A DNA stretch of 64,000 bases from JAXLYE01 sp046351595 (GCA_046351595.1 JAXLYE010000001.1:1550001-1614000), one strand, 5' to 3'. Shown: positions 54,823-64,000, numbered from the stretch's first letter. Notes: generated by a model from the letters alone, not told the origin. Translations and numbers: made by a program.

Positions 54823-55509
54823 CTAGCGGCTGACGGCGGGGACCGGGACCGGCGTGAACTGCGCGGCGGCGCGGCGGGCCTGCACGCGCTCGTAGACGAG
54901 CGAACCGAGCAGCGCACCGATGCCGAGCAGCCCGAGCACGCGGTTGTCGTTGAAGACCTGGCTGAGCACCAGCAGGCCGCAGCCCGCCGCGGTCAGCGCC
55001 AGCGCCGTGTAGCGACCGCTGCGCCGCGCCTTCCAGATGCCGACGCCGAGCGCCGCGACCACCGCGACGGCCAGCAGCACCGCGTGCTGCCCCTCGGTGA
55101 ACGCCAGCGTCACGCCGAGCGCCGAGAGCACGGCCGCGTACGTCGAGAGGCACACCGGGCACAGCGCGCACGCCAGGATCGGCAAGAGCGTCGCCAGCAG
55201 CGAGGCCTTGCCGCCGTCCTTCGTCCGCGCCTGCAGGCGGTGCCCGGCGCAGTCGCAGGCATCCCCGGACGGCGCTGCGTGGGCGTGGTGATCGTGACCG
55301 TGGTGATCGTGACCGTGGTGATCGGGGCCGTGGTGATCGGGGCCGTGGTGATCGGGGCTGTGGTGATCGTGATGCGCGTGGCCGGCGTGGTGCTCGTGGC
55401 CGGCGTGGTCGTGCTTGTGGCCCGGGGCGCAGCAGTCGTCGTGGGCCGGATCGGGGCCGGGCCCGGAGCTGTGGCTGTGCGCGTGGGGGTGCGAGGCGTG
55501 CGGCTGCAT
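54823..55509 (-). CDS. His-rich MerC-like membrane metal protein
   Basis: 228 aa. Residues 5-80 are His/Asp-rich (about 30 His), encoded largely by 15-bp repeats. Then C85xC87 and a four-helix membrane region from about 103 with the motif CALCPVCLS (C114, C117, C120), like the metal-binding first helix of MerC-type mercury transporters. Remaining hydrophobic segments near 122-155 and 170-205. It probably binds or moves a soft metal (Hg, Cu or Zn); the His domain may buffer it. TACGAT seven bases before the ATG with TTGCTT 18 bp upstream gives a leaderless promoter. Confidence 0.75.
   Translation of the reverse strand: MQPHASHPHAHSHSSGPGPDPAHDDCCAPGHKHDHAGHEHHAGHAHHDHHSPDHHGPDHHGPDHHGHDHHGHDHHAHAAPSGDACDCAGHRLQARTKDGGKASLLATLLPILACALCPVCLSTYAAVLSALGVTLAFTEGQHAVLLAVAVVAALGVGIWKARRSGRYTALALTAAGCGLLVLSQVFNDNRVLGLLGIGALLGSLVYERVQARRAAAQFTPVPVPAVSR
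55284..55373 (+). repeat. Six 15-bp repeats encoding the His-Asp stretch
   Basis: CGTGGTGATCGTGAC twice, CGTGGTGATCGGGGC three times, TGTGGTGATCGTGAT once, all in frame with the minus-strand His-rich gene (HDHHG / PDHHG units). Confidence 0.92.
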
Positions 55510-55516
55510 GGCAGCG

Positions 55517-55546
55517 ATCGTAGCCGCAGCCGTCCGAAAGAAGCAA
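55517..55546 (-). promoter_or_regulatory. Leaderless promoter of the His-rich gene
   Basis: On the minus strand TTGCTT (55546-55541), 18-bp spacer, TACGAT (55522-55517), then seven bases to the ATG at 55509. Confidence 0.5.
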
Positions 55547-55589
55547 ACGCTGTGCGCACGTACGCGGCGGCGCAGCGCCGGGCGCCTGC

Positions 55590-56267
55590 CTACTTGCCGC
55601 CGCGCGGCGTCATGATCGAGGCGGCCTTGCTGAGGACGCTCGCCAGGCCGGGGCTGAGCTTGGGCAGCGGCGCCACCGGCGGCACGGGTCCGGGGCCTGC
55701 GACCTGTGCCCCCTCGCCACCGCGCGGCTCGTCACCGCGTCCGTCGCCGCGTCCGGGGTGGGCCTCGGTGCGATCGGCCTGGACCAGGCGCTCCTTGACC
55801 AGGGTCGTCTCGCGGTACTCGACCTCGAGCTGCAGCAGCTCGGCGCGCCGCTGCGTCAGCTCGTGCTCCAGATCGAGCAGCTCCTTGCTCAGGCGGTTGA
55901 TGCGCCCCTGCAGATCGACCTGCTTGCGCACCGCGTCCTGCACGATGGTCTCGACGCGGATGTTCATCGACTCGAGGGTGCGCTTGACGACCTGGCCGAC
56001 CAGCTCGCTGCTGCCCTCGGGCAGGGAGCGCCACAGCTCGATCGCCTGCTGGATGGTGTAGCGCGGCGGCTCACCGGCCGCGCCCGGGGGCTTGGCCGAG
56101 CCGCCGAGCGGCCCCACCCGCACCGCGCCCGTCGGCGGCGCCACCATCTCGATGACGATCTTGGCCTCCGGCGCGCTCGGCTCGTTGCCCTCGACGGCGT
56201 GGACCGGGGTCCGCCCCGAGCTGGCTGCCGGCTCGTCGTGCGGTCGCTTCTTGTCGAACAGGCCCAT
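55590..56267 (-). CDS. Coiled-coil protein of unknown function
   Basis: 225 aa, SD AAGGAGCCTGC. Starts MGLFDKKRPHDEPAA, with no signal peptide. Residues about 70-95 (TIQQAIELWRSLPEG) and a long coiled coil 100-165 (QVDLQGRINRLSKELLDLEHEL) are the only ordered parts; termini are Pro/Gly-rich. The MGLFxKK start resembles membrane-associated small proteins in deltaproteobacteria. Possibly a polyhydroxyalkanoate-granule or filament-associated protein; this is a guess. Confidence 0.72.
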   Translation of the reverse strand: MGLFDKKRPHDEPAASSGRTPVHAVEGNEPSAPEAKIVIEMVAPPTGAVRVGPLGGSAKPPGAAGEPPRYTIQQAIELWRSLPEGSSELVGQVVKRTLESMNIRVETIVQDAVRKQVDLQGRINRLSKELLDLEHELTQRRAELLQLEVEYRETTLVKERLVQADRTEAHPGRGDGRGDEPRGGEGAQVAGPGPVPPVAPLPKLSPGLASVLSKAASIMTPRGGK

Positions 56268-56482
56268 GCAGGCTCCTTGCGGCTGCGGGTGGAGGGCGGG
56301 AAGCTTTGCTCACAACGCCCCGCGCCCAGCGTACCACGGCGGGTCGCCGCGGCGCAGCCCCGCCTGCCGCCCAGGCGACGGAGCGGCGCGCCGGGTGGTT
56401 CGGATTGCGGTTTGGGCTGGCGGCTTTGGAGTTGCGGTTCTGGGCGTCCGCGTTTTGCGCGCCGGGGCCGCCGGGGCTGGTT

Positions 56483-56488
56483 TAGTCT
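56483..56488 (+). promoter_or_regulatory. TAGTCT -10 six bases before the M20 peptidase ATG
   Basis: TAGTCT fits the TANNCT pattern; the gene has no SD. 56268-56482 otherwise contains only degenerate GCGGTTTGGG-like units. Confidence 0.35.
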
Positions 56489-56494
56489 GGCCTC

Positions 56495-58111
56495 ATGAGC
56501 GAGTCGTCGTCGAAACCAGCGGGGCCGCACGGGGCGGCGGCGCCCGGGCCGGCCGGCAGCAACGGCCCCAGCGGGAGCAACGGGCACAGCCGACCGGCCG
56601 CGGAAGCCCGCCCGGCGCCGAGAAGGCGGAGCGTGCTGCGGCGCGTACTGGCCGGCGGGCTGGTCGTCGGGCTCGGGCTGCTGGCCGTGCTCGGCCTCAA
56701 GACCGCGACGACACGCTCGCTGCAGCTGCCGGCCGAGGCGCCGCTCGAGGCGCTGCCCGACGCCGCGGCGCAGCACCGCCTGGCCGAGCGCCTGGGCCGC
56801 GCCCTCACCTACGAGACGGTGTCGCGCGAGAGCGGCGCCGCCCCCGAGCTCGCGCTGCGCGGCCTGCACGCCTACCTGCGCGCCGCATTCCCGGCGGTGC
56901 ACGCGACGCTCAAGCTCGAGACGATCGCGGACTTCAGCCTCTTATACACCTGGCCGGGCAGCGACCCGTCGGCGCGGCCGTACCTCCTGCTCGCGCACCA
57001 GGACGTGGTCCCGGTCGAGGCGGGCACCGAGGGCCGGTGGACGTACCCGCCGTTCTCGGGCAGCGTCGAGGGCGGCTACATCTGGGGGCGCGGCGCGCTC
57101 GACGACAAGGTCAGCGTGGTCGCCATCCTCGAGGCGGTCGAGCGCCTTTTGCAGGCCGGCTTCCGCCCGCGCCGCACGATCTACCTGGCCTTCGGGCACG
57201 ACGAGGAGGTCTCGGGCCACAACGGCGCGATGCGCATCGCCGCGACGCTGCAGCAGCGCGGCGTCCGGCTCGACTATGTCCTCGACGAGGGCATGCTGAT
57301 CGCGATGGGCATCATGCCCGGCCTCGCGCGCCCGGTGGCGACGGTCGGCCTGGCCGAGAAGGGCTACCTGTCGGTCGAGCTTTTGGTCGACGGCACCGGC
57401 GGGCACTCGTCGATGCCGCCGCCGCACACCGCGGTCGGCGTGCTCGCCCGGGCGGTGCAGCGCGTCGAGGACAGCCCGCTGCCCGCGGAGCTGCGTCCGC
57501 CGTCGCGGCAGCTGTTCGAGCACGTGGCGCCCGAGGTGTCGCTGCCGCTGCGCCTGGCGCTGTCGAACCTCTGGCTGCTCAAGCCGGTCCTGCTGCGGCA
57601 GTTCGCTTCGGTGCCGTCGACCAACGCGCTCATCCGCACCACCACCGCGGTGACGATGATTGAGGGCAGCCCCAAGGCCAACGTGCTGCCGCAGCGCGCC
57701 CGCGCCGTCGTAAACTTCCGCGTCCTGCCCGGCGACACCACCGACCAGGTGCTGGCGCACGTGCGGCGCGTGGTCAGCGACCCGCGTGTGCAGGTGACGC
57801 CGCTGCCCCAGGACCGCTCCGAGCCGTCGCCGATCTCGTCGCCCGAGACCGCCTCGTTCCGGAGCCTGGCGCGCTCGATCCGCTCGGTGTTCCCCGAGGC
57901 CGTCGTGGCGCCGGCGCTGATGATCGGCCAGGCCGACGCGCGCCACTTCGCCGCCATCGCCGACAGCACCTACCGCTTCGCGCCGCTCGTGCTCACCGGC
58001 CCGGACCTCGACCGCCTGCACGGCACCAACGAGCGCATCAGCATCGCCAACTACGTCGCCGCGGTGCGCTTCTACGGGCAGCTCATCCGGACCTCGGACG
58101 CGGGGAACTGA
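56495..58111 (+). CDS. M20-family metallopeptidase, PM20D1/carboxypeptidase-S-like
   Basis: 538 aa. N-terminal Ser/Pro/Gly-rich segment then a membrane anchor near 51-68 (LAGGLVVGLGLLAVLGL). The M20 domain follows with LLLAHQDVVPVE (metal Asp/His), YIWGRGALDDK, FGHDEEVSGHNGA (catalytic Glu pair), and IGQADARHFAAI near the end. The W-xx-PPFSG...IWGRGALDDK block is typical of PM20D1 and yeast carboxypeptidase S. Those enzymes hydrolyse or form N-fatty-acyl amino acids or cleave peptides. It should face the periplasm. Threonine synthase starts four bases after its stop. Confidence 0.92.
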   Translation: MSESSSKPAGPHGAAAPGPAGSNGPSGSNGHSRPAAEARPAPRRRSVLRRVLAGGLVVGLGLLAVLGLKTATTRSLQLPAEAPLEALPDAAAQHRLAERLGRALTYETVSRESGAAPELALRGLHAYLRAAFPAVHATLKLETIADFSLLYTWPGSDPSARPYLLLAHQDVVPVEAGTEGRWTYPPFSGSVEGGYIWGRGALDDKVSVVAILEAVERLLQAGFRPRRTIYLAFGHDEEVSGHNGAMRIAATLQQRGVRLDYVLDEGMLIAMGIMPGLARPVATVGLAEKGYLSVELLVDGTGGHSSMPPPHTAVGVLARAVQRVEDSPLPAELRPPSRQLFEHVAPEVSLPLRLALSNLWLLKPVLLRQFASVPSTNALIRTTTAVTMIEGSPKANVLPQRARAVVNFRVLPGDTTDQVLAHVRRVVSDPRVQVTPLPQDRSEPSPISSPETASFRSLARSIRSVFPEAVVAPALMIGQADARHFAAIADSTYRFAPLVLTGPDLDRLHGTNERISIANYVAAVRFYGQLIRTSDAGN

Positions 58112-58115
58112 CGCC

Positions 58116-59477
<1,362 letters not shown>

Positions 59478-59493
59478 TCGGCGGCGTCGGGCT

Positions 59494-59526
59494 CTCACGC
59501 CCGGCTCACGCCCGGCTCACGCTTGG
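59494..59526. repeat. Three 11-bp tandem repeats across a stop codon
   Basis: CTCACGCCCGG twice, then CTCACGCTTGG, spanning the convergent gap between thrC and the FHA gene and including the FHA stop codon (59517-59519). Confidence 0.8.
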
Positions 59527-60317
59527 ATGCGGAACAGCTGCTGGCCGAGCAAAAGGTAGGTGCCCGCGGCGACCAGGCGCTCGCCGGGCAGGCGCAGGTA
59601 GGTGCCGTTGGAGCTCGCCAGGTCCTGCAGGAAGGCGCGGCCGCCGCGGTACGTCAGCCGCGCGTGCGTGCCCGAGCAGTAGCCGTCCTCGGAGAAGACG
59701 ATGTCGCCGCGCTCGCGCCCGAGCACCAGCGTGTCGCCCGAGAGCGGGAAGCTCGAGCCCTCGATCACCCGCCCGTCCGAGGCGCGGCCGATGAGCAGCG
59801 TCAGGCGGCCCCAGTAGCCGGGGTTTGGCGAGCCCATGACCTCGGTGCCGTCGGGCATGGGCCGCGGCGGGCGGATCGAGTCGAGGCGCAACAGCTGCTG
59901 GCCGCAGCGGAACACACCGCCCTCGGTCAGCGCCTCCTCCTCGGAGAGCTTGAGGAACACGCCGTTCAGGCTGCCGGCGTCGCGGACCACGAACAGGCCG
60001 TCGCGGCCGCCGACCTCGATGCGCACGTGCACCGGCGACAGGTAGCTGTCGGCGTCGAACAGCGGCCCGCTGCCCCGCCCGAGCAGGTTGACGCCGTCGA
60101 ACAGCGGGTGGGCGCCGCCGTCGCTGCCGTCCGGCCGCACCAGCACCAGGCGGCCGCGGATGCCGCCGCGCACCTCCTGCTGGCCGAGCCCCAGGCGCGA
60201 GGGCGAGTCGGCCGGCCCCAGGCGCGAGGGCGAGTCGCCGCCGTAGAGCGCCGAGCCGCACGACTGGCAGAAGCGGTTCGCGGCCGGGTTGTCGTTGCCA
60301 CAGACTCTGCAGATCAC
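59517..60317 (-). CDS. Zinc-ribbon protein with two FHA domains
   Basis: 266 aa from GTG with AAGGAGC. Zinc ribbon CxxC...CxxC (C3, C6, C17, C20). A short linker encoded by a 27-bp duplication (DSPSRLG twice, 60189-60237). FHA 1 (about 55-150) has GVNLLGRGS, SPVHVRI, SLNGVFL. FHA 2 (about 170-262) has LVLGRERGD, SGTHARL, SSNGTYL. Both keep the phosphothreonine-binding Arg and Asn; the central Ser-His is intact in the pattern S-x-x-H. It reads Ser/Thr-kinase output; partner gene of the next FHA protein, 22 bp away. Confidence 0.92.
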   Translation of the reverse strand: MICRVCGNDNPAANRFCQSCGSALYGGDSPSRLGPADSPSRLGLGQQEVRGGIRGRLVLVRPDGSDGGAHPLFDGVNLLGRGSGPLFDADSYLSPVHVRIEVGGRDGLFVVRDAGSLNGVFLKLSEEEALTEGGVFRCGQQLLRLDSIRPPRPMPDGTEVMGSPNPGYWGRLTLLIGRASDGRVIEGSSFPLSGDTLVLGRERGDIVFSEDGYCSGTHARLTYRGGRAFLQDLASSNGTYLRLPGERLVAAGTYLLLGQQLFRIQA

Positions 60318-60339
60318 GACAGAAGCTCCTTCTCTCGGC

Positions 60340-61239
60340 TTACCCGTTTAGCTCGACGCGCAGGAGCTGCTGGCCGAGGAAGACGTGATCACCCTGCACG
60401 AGCTGCAGGAGCTGCGGGACCCGCTCGTAGGTGCCGTTCTTGCTGCCCAGGTCCGTGACCTGGAAGCGCCCGTCGTCGAGCGCCCGGATCTGGACGTGGC
60501 GGCCCGAGATGAAGGGGTCCTCGGGGAAGTTCACGTCGTTGCCCTCGCGCCCGATGGTGACGTTGTCGTTGCGCGCGCGGTAGACCAGCCCGACTTCGCC
60601 GCCGGTCAAGAGCTGCGTCAGCACCAGCCGCGCCGGCCCGCTCGGCGAGGAGTAGAAGTAGGTGCCCTCGGCGTCGGGGATGAGCGCCGGCTCGGGCGGC
60701 GCCTGGTCGATGCGCAACAGCTGCTCACCGACGATCAGCTTCGTCCCCGACGGCACGATCTTGGGGCCGCGCAGGCGCACGAACACGCCGTTGATCGAGC
60801 CGTCGTCGCGCACCCACAGCTTGCCCTCGCGGTACAGGAACGTCGCGTGGCGCGGCGAGAGCAGGCCGTCCTCGGGGAACATGATGCCGCCCTCGAGCCG
60901 ACCGGCGACGTGCTCGCCCTCGGCGAGCGGGAAGGCGACGCCGTCCTGGCCCTCGCCCTTGACCAGCACCAGGCGCGAGCGCGACACCGGCGCCGAGGTC
61001 CACGCCGGCCGCAGGTCGGCGCCGTCGACGCGCGTGCCGCAGAAGCCGCAGAAGCGGTGCAGACCCGCGACCTCGTTGCCGCAGTTGGGGCAGGCGCGCG
61101 GTCCGCCCGAGGGGATCGGGCCGCTCGCCGGGGCGGCGCCGGCCGGCTTGACGCTGAGCGGGGTGCTGCACACCGGACACGTGGTCGCAGACAGAGGACA
61201 GAGTGTGTCGCAGGCGTCGCACACCAGGCCAAGGGTCAT
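60340..61239 (-). CDS. Double zinc-ribbon, double FHA protein
   Basis: 299 aa. ATG at 61239 opens MTLGLVCDACDTL with a first Cys set (C7, C10, C21, C24: CDAC...CPVC) and a second (CPNC...CGFC near 50-68). FHA 1 (about 90-180; VAGRLEGG, SPRHATF, SINGVFV) and FHA 2 (about 205-298; VTIGREGND, SGRHVQI, SKNGTYE). The two genes look like a tandem duplication that diverged. Expressed from the leaderless promoter at 61275-61248 and followed 22 bp later by the second FHA gene. Confidence 0.92.
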   Translation of the reverse strand: MTLGLVCDACDTLCPLSATTCPVCSTPLSVKPAGAAPASGPIPSGGPRACPNCGNEVAGLHRFCGFCGTRVDGADLRPAWTSAPVSRSRLVLVKGEGQDGVAFPLAEGEHVAGRLEGGIMFPEDGLLSPRHATFLYREGKLWVRDDGSINGVFVRLRGPKIVPSGTKLIVGEQLLRIDQAPPEPALIPDAEGTYFYSSPSGPARLVLTQLLTGGEVGLVYRARNDNVTIGREGNDVNFPEDPFISGRHVQIRALDDGRFQVTDLGSKNGTYERVPQLLQLVQGDHVFLGQQLLRVELNG

Positions 61240-61247
61240 AAGACAGC

Positions 61248-61275
61248 AGCGTAAAAGAATGGCCCACTTAGTCAA
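61248..61275 (-). promoter_or_regulatory. Leaderless promoter of the FHA gene pair
   Basis: Minus strand TTGACT (61275-61270), 16-bp spacer, TACGCT (61253-61248), eight bases to the ATG; no SD. Confidence 0.55.
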
Positions 61276-61330
61276 GCCGCGTCGGGCAGGGACCCGGCAG
61301 CGGCGGCCTCGGTTTGGTAACGCGGCTTGA
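61272..61330. promoter_or_regulatory. 11-bp inverted repeat overlapping the -35 of the FHA promoter
   Basis: TCAAGCCGCGT (61272-61282) and ACGCGGCTTGA (61320-61330), perfect, 37 bp apart. The proximal arm covers the TTGACT -35, so a looping repressor or activator binding two sites would control the FHA pair. 61331-61472 also holds two 11-bp CAGAGCGGGGA repeats (61351-61372). Confidence 0.45.
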
Positions 61331-61472
61331 TGCGGGTCACACGGCGGGCCCAGAGCGGGGACAGAGCGGGGACAGAACGGCGGGCAGGCGGGCGGGAAGA
61401 CGTAGGGAAGCGTCGGTGCGCGCGCCCGCGATCGACCGACCCGACACCAGACAAGCGGGCGTCGGCCGGCGC

Positions 61473-62360
61473 CTACTGCCCCGAGAACACCGGCGGGCGC
61501 TTCATCAAAAAGGCGGTGATGCCCTCGATGAAGTCCTGCGAACGCAGCAGCTGCAGCTGCCCCTTGGCCTCGCGCTCGAGCGCGGCGTCGAGCGGCGCCT
61601 CGAGACCGGCCCACACCGCGCGCTTGATCTCGCGCAGCACCAGCGGCGGCCCGGCGGCGATGCGCTGCGCCAGCGCCAAGCCCTCGTCGGCGTCCTTGAC
61701 GATGCGGCTCAAAAGGCCGATGCGCAGCGCCTCGTCGGACTCGACCACGTCGCCGGTCAGCAGCATGTCGAAGGCGCGCCCGACGCCGACCAGCCGCGGC
61801 AGCGTATAGGTTCCGCCGCCGTCGGGCATGAGGCCGCGCTTGATGAAGATCTCGCCGAAGCGCGCGCGCGCGGTGCCGATGCGCAGGTCGCAGCAGAGCG
61901 CCAGATCGCAGCCGAAGCCCGCGGCCGCGCCGTCGACCAGCGCGATGATCGGCTTGGGGTTGCCGACCATCGAGCGGATCAGCCGGTGCAGGACCTCGCG
62001 CAGCCGATCCTCCAGGGAGTCGCTGAAGTTCCCCGCGCTCGCCTGCACCATGGCCATCGCCGCCTTCAGATCCAGCCCCGAGCAGAACGAGCCGCCGCGG
62101 CCGGTGAGCAGCACCGCGCGGACCTTGTCGTCCTTCGCCGCATCCTCGAAGGCGACCCGCAGGCCGATGAACAGCTCGTCGGTCAGGCCGTTCTTGGTCT
62201 GCGGCCGGTTGAGGGCGATCTCGCGGACCGCGCCGTGATCGGTGATGACCAAATCGGTTGTGCGATCGGTTGTGCGATCGGGCGGGGCGTCGGACTGCGA
62301 GTTGGGCGGGGCCTCGGACGGACGCTCGCCGCCCAGGGCAGCGCTCGGCTCGGTGCTCAT
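61473..62360 (-). CDS. Crotonase-fold protein, PaaG-like enoyl-CoA isomerase rather than hydratase
   Basis: 295 aa, SD CCAAGGAG. Low-complexity N-terminal 35 residues (with DRTTDRTTD) precede the crotonase domain. Oxyanion-hole GRGGSFCSGLDLKA and VDGAAAGFGCDLALCCD. The two hydratase Glu positions are Asp (GFGCD) and Phe, but GLMPDGGGTYTLPR keeps the Asp used by PaaG and enoyl-CoA isomerases. It therefore likely isomerises an unsaturated or epoxy acyl-CoA. It follows the AI-2E gene by 58 bp on the same strand. Confidence 0.88.
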   Translation of the reverse strand: MSTEPSAALGGERPSEAPPNSQSDAPPDRTTDRTTDLVITDHGAVREIALNRPQTKNGLTDELFIGLRVAFEDAAKDDKVRAVLLTGRGGSFCSGLDLKAAMAMVQASAGNFSDSLEDRLREVLHRLIRSMVGNPKPIIALVDGAAAGFGCDLALCCDLRIGTARARFGEIFIKRGLMPDGGGTYTLPRLVGVGRAFDMLLTGDVVESDEALRIGLLSRIVKDADEGLALAQRIAAGPPLVLREIKRAVWAGLEAPLDAALEREAKGQLQLLRSQDFIEGITAFLMKRPPVFSGQ

Positions 62361-62418
62361 ACGGTCTCCTTGGTGAAAGTGGGTCGACCCGGCTTGTAGT
62401 CGATCCCGCTGCTTCTTG

Positions 62419-63690
62419 TTACTTCTTATCGGCGTCGAGCAGCACGGGCTCGTCGCGCGCCGCGGCGTCCAGCTCGGCCTGCGTCGGTGCGATGACCTGG
62501 TTGAGGGCGGCGGCGCTCGGCGGCGGCAGGACGGGCGGCGGCGCAAACGGGCGGCGGCCGCGGTAGAAGTCCGACTCGGCGTAGGCGCCGAGCAGCCGCG
62601 GCCACAGCGCCTTGAGCACCGCGGCCAGCGGCACCGCCATGAGCAGGCCGGCGTAGCCGAACAGGGTGCCGCCCAGCGACAGCGCGAAGATGACGCCCAC
62701 CGCCGACAGCCCGATGCGCCCGCCGACCGCCTTGGGCGTGATCAGCACCGCATCGAGCAGCTGCACACCGCCGAAGACGCCCATCACCGCCAGGATCGGC
62801 GTGGCGCCGCGCGTCCCGACCTCGAGCAGCGCCGCCAGCAGCGCCGCCAAAAAGCCGATCGAGACGCCGACGTAGGGCACGAACGCCAAAAAGCCCGCGG
62901 TGCAGCCGATGAGGATCGCCAGCGGGATGCCGGCCACCGACAGCCCGATCGAGTACAGCGCCGCCTGGATCACCATCACCGTCAGCTGCCCGCGCAGCCA
63001 GCCGCCCAGGGCGACGTAGACGTCGTGCACGATCTCGGCGGTGGTTTCCTGATAGCGCGGCGGCACGAGCTCTTTGATCTGCGCGCCGAGCTTGGGCATG
63101 TCCATGAGGAACGAGGCCGCAAAAAACGGCACCAAGAGCACCGCGATCAGGTAGCGGAAGAAGCCGGCCACACCGACGAGCGCCGTGCCCAGCGCCTGCG
63201 AGATCTGCCCCGCCGCGCCGCGCACCCAGTCCGTGAGCTGCGTCGACAACAGGCGCACCAGCTCGCTGATGCTGTGCGCGCGGTACTTGAACACCTTGCC
63301 GAGCAGCGGCACCAGCTTGGTGTTGACCAGCAGCTGGTAGGCCGGGAGCTGCTCGGTGAAGCGCTCGATCTCCTTCTGGACCAGGTACGGGACGGTCACC
63401 GCGACGCCGGCCAAGAAGCTGAGGAGCGTCAGGCCGAGCAGCACCACCGCGAGCCAGCGCGGCACGCGCCGCTTCTCCAGCGCGCGCACCGACGGGTCGA
63501 GCAGGAACGCGACGACCAGCGCGACGCAGACCGGCGCCAGCACCAGCGACAGCTCGGACACCGCCCGCCAGGCCAGCGCCAGGATCGCCACGTACAAAAG
63601 GACGCGCAAGAGCCGCAGCGTCAGCGCGCGCTCCTCGTTCGAGCCGGAGGGGGCGGGCGCGTCGGGCTTGGCGTCGGGCTTTAAGGGCAT
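62419..63690 (-). CDS. AI-2E family permease (PerM/YdiK-like)
   Basis: 423 aa, eight or so membrane segments (about 28-45, 52-68, 85-105, 185-215, 245-275, 285-310, 320-350, 355-385). Typical family features are the N-terminal helix pair, the about 80-residue extracytoplasmic helical region (FTEQLPAYQLL...), and PYVGVSIGFLAALLAAL with VITPKAVGGRIGLSA near the end. Members exchange AI-2 or Na+/H+; substrate cannot be set from sequence. The C-terminus is a Pro-rich cytoplasmic tail. CATAAT 12 bases before the ATG is a candidate -10. Confidence 0.93.
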   Translation of the reverse strand: MPLKPDAKPDAPAPSGSNEERALTLRLLRVLLYVAILALAWRAVSELSLVLAPVCVALVVAFLLDPSVRALEKRRVPRWLAVVLLGLTLLSFLAGVAVTVPYLVQKEIERFTEQLPAYQLLVNTKLVPLLGKVFKYRAHSISELVRLLSTQLTDWVRGAAGQISQALGTALVGVAGFFRYLIAVLLVPFFAASFLMDMPKLGAQIKELVPPRYQETTAEIVHDVYVALGGWLRGQLTVMVIQAALYSIGLSVAGIPLAILIGCTAGFLAFVPYVGVSIGFLAALLAALLEVGTRGATPILAVMGVFGGVQLLDAVLITPKAVGGRIGLSAVGVIFALSLGGTLFGYAGLLMAVPLAAVLKALWPRLLGAYAESDFYRGRRPFAPPPVLPPPSAAALNQVIAPTQAELDAAARDEPVLLDADKK

Positions 63691-63862
63691 GGGCTGGGAA
63701 GGATTATGCCAAAACCGCCTCGCGGCGCGGGCGGCGCGACACGCGGCGTCCGTTCACCGTCCTTTCGCGCCCCTCGGTGCGCCGCTCGCGCGGTAGGCTC
63801 AGGGGAGCCCCCGGGCGCACCGGCGGGCACCCCGGACGGCGATGCCAACGAGGAGACCGCGC

Positions 63863-64000
63863 ATGATCGGCCCGCGCCCCTGCCCTGCCCGCCCCCTGCC
63901 CCGCCCGCCCGCACCGCCCGTGCGCTCCGGCCTGCCGCTGTCGCTGCCTCTATCGTTGACTCGCTCGCTGACTCTGTGGGCCGGGCTGGCCGCCGTCGTC
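63863..64000 (+). CDS. N-terminal fragment of an exported protein (cut by window edge)
   Basis: 46 codons from ATG with GAGGAGA SD. Starts MIGPRPCPARPLPRPPAPPV and then a hydrophobic SLPLSLTRSLTLWAGLAAVV stretch, i.e. a long basic/Pro n-region with signal-peptide or anchor. Open at the window edge; function cannot be assigned. Confidence 0.55.
   Translation, partial: MIGPRPCPARPLPRPPAPPVRSGLPLSLPLSLTRSLTLWAGLAAVV

Overview
The window is high-GC (about 70 %), densely coding bacterial chromosome. The gene content points to a predatory or social deltaproteobacterium (Myxococcota, probably Polyangia or a Haliangium/Nannocystis-like lineage): eukaryote-like Ser/Thr kinases with PEGA or zinc-ribbon additions, three FHA proteins, FHA+DUF4388, an NtrC-type two-component pair, ECF sigma + FecR/TPR, many lipoproteins with Cys-rich tracts, a CFI-box C-terminus, and S55 and SppA proteases with unusual architectures. 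This taxonomic guess is inference from gene families; no rRNA or tRNA gene is present in the window.

Layout. 1-7.4 kb: edge-truncated RegB-like redox kinase and a Tat-lipoprotein Rieske protein (minus); uppP and a HEAT-repeat protein (plus); a TolB-propeller/M28 peptidase/PDZ protein (minus). 7.7-16.9 kb: membrane coiled-coil protein, lipoprotein, SpoIVB-like S55 protein followed by a beta-propeller protein, FHA-DUF4388 protein with a clear terminator, UspA-like protein, Ser/Thr kinase. 17-21.8 kb: beta-barrel-SppA fusion, then galK-galE (minus). 22-25.7 kb: histidine kinase, a 36-codon ORF overlapping both neighbours, NtrC-type regulator. 25.7-30.3 kb: 40-bp tandem repeats, purple-acid-phosphatase-like lipoprotein, two NodB-type lipoproteins (minus). 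30.6-34.5 kb: halogenase-like flavoprotein, an orphan partner gene, two tandem dyads, a CPA2-type antiporter. 34.6-42.6 kb: small Cys-rich protein, CFI-box protein, small genes and a gene remnant, then RNase E/G behind a long structured leader, and a lipoprotein. 42.7-49.3 kb: gene remnant, Ser/Thr kinase, beta-helix lipoprotein, PEGA protein, membrane-anchored MutS-like ATPase. 49.4-55.5 kb: DPPR-synthase-like UbiA protein, beta-barrel-like protein with a 13-Pro run, ECF sigma and FecR-TPR protein, epimerase, His-rich MerC-like protein. 55.6-64 kb: coiled-coil protein, PM20D1-like M20 peptidase + thrC, two zinc-ribbon FHA genes, PaaG-like isomerase, AI-2E family permease, and a truncated secreted protein at the right edge.

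How it works together. The window is chiefly cell-envelope maintenance (UppP, SppA, deacetylases, lipoproteins, antiporter, permease) plus phosphorylation-based signalling (two STKs and three FHA phospho-readers, one two-component system, ECF/FecR). A recurring sequence feature is a -10-like TANNCT/TANNNT hexamer lying only 6-12 nt before start codons that lack a good Shine-Dalgarno sequence. It occurs before about a dozen genes, several with a well-spaced TTGAC-type -35, and implies frequent leaderless transcription. I see no CRISPR array, integrase, transposase or phage module. The most distinctive candidates are the S55/propeller pair, the kinase/micro-ORF/regulator overlap, the tandem dyads with a compensatory base change, and the halogenase-like gene with its unrecognised partner.
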